Assembly: GCA_964358855.1 (NCBI GenBank)
Contig: CAYHQQ010000130.1
Coordinates: 1-5,145 of the forward strand
DNA: 5,145 nucleotides
From: UBA2396 sp038042175
GTDB lineage: Bacteria > Planctomycetota > Phycisphaerae > Phycisphaerales > UBA1924
Direction: 5' to 3'
The notes beneath the pieces are model-generated. The model was not told the DNA's origin, ran no database searches, and was given only the letters and a program-made list of their open reading frames with translations. This document shows positions 4,935 through 5,145 of the stretch, piece by piece. How positions within the stretch are numbered: the stretch's first letter is position 1; every line of letters starts with the position of its first letter. A program made the translations under genes and the position numbers.

Positions 4935-5145
4935 TCCAGATTCAACTGGATGTATTTGTTCCACTCGGCCGGCAGGTCGTCCTGGGGGAAGATGGCTTTG
5001 ACGGGACATTCGTCGACGCAGAGGCCGCAGTCGATGCAGGTGTCGGGGTCGATGAAGAGCTGGTCGGTTTTGCCGAAGTCGGCCTCGGACTTGGTGGGGT
5101 GGATGCAGTCGACGGGGCAGACGTCGACGCAGGAGGTGTCTTTGG
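4919..5145 (-). CDS. 7Fe (3Fe-4S/4Fe-4S) ferredoxin, C-terminal part
   Basis: The 5' end lies beyond the window; 74 residues and a TGA remain. The visible part begins KDTSCVDVCPVDCIHPTK. It holds Cys at positions matching C16, C20 and C24 of FdxA/Azotobacter ferredoxin I, followed by TCIDCGLCVDECP for C39, C42, C45 and C49. The missing N-terminus should carry C8, and the partial codon at the edge (xCC) fits Thr at position 11. The loop between the two Cys clusters is about eight residues longer than in Azotobacter ferredoxin I and resembles the CIHPT-type loop of actinobacterial ferredoxins. The tail IFPQDDLPAEWNKYIQLN is typical of the family. It is a small cytoplasmic electron carrier whose partner cannot be told here. 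Its end overlaps the DUF559 frame by 16 bases, tail to tail. Confidence 0.9.
   Translation of the reverse strand, partial: KDTSCVDVCPVDCIHPTKSEADFGKTDQLFIDPDTCIDCGLCVDECPVKAIFPQDDLPAEWNKYIQLNLDYFKK

Noticed and set aside
4758..5009. Minus-strand 83-aa frame opposite copy C and the ferredoxin end
   Set aside because: It is a wrong-frame reading across the ferredoxin 3' end and the repeat; the ferredoxin Cys pattern fixes the true frame.

Overview
The window looks like part of a planctomycete chromosome, most likely Phycisphaerae. The DNA is G+C-rich. It encodes a secreted Kelch/Ig-like protein ending in a dockerin-like Ca-binding tail with a terminal Gly-Cys, a type common in that class. It also encodes a small protein I recognise as a planctomycete-type hypothetical, and a secreted serpin. 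This assignment comes from reading the sequence and no search was run.

Layout: bases 1-186 are a G-rich leader with no supported gene. A small, extremely acidic protein (187-456, +) follows and ends at a clear intrinsic terminator (539-580). Next is a 151-aa conserved hypothetical (595-1050, +). It converges on a serpin-family protease inhibitor (1111-2346, -). The 60-base gap between their stop codons is almost entirely one copy of a palindromic repeat (copy A). Upstream of the serpin, on the same strand, is a 465-aa exported Kelch-propeller/Ig-like/dockerin protein (2500-3897, -). A gene-poor stretch (3898-4406) ends in two more copies of the repeat, one inverted (D) and one direct (B). A DUF559-type PD-(D/E)XK nuclease gene (4407-4934, +) comes next, and a fourth copy (C) is translated in frame as its C-terminus. 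The window closes with the C-terminal 74 residues of a 7Fe FdxA-type ferredoxin (4919-5145, -), whose stop codon lies inside the 3' end of the nuclease frame.

The acidic protein, the 151-aa protein, the serpin and the Kelch protein show no obvious shared pathway. The serpin and the Kelch protein are both exported and would act outside the cytoplasm.

The most interesting feature is the repeat family. Its copies fold into tandem GC-rich hairpins, and stem changes between copies are compensated so that pairing is kept. Two near-identical direct copies bracket the DUF559 nuclease, and three copies touch or nearly touch stop codons or gene ends. This resembles a REP/RAYT-like arrangement with a different nuclease, and is a plausible uncharacterised mobile or domesticated element. 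Mobility itself is inference.
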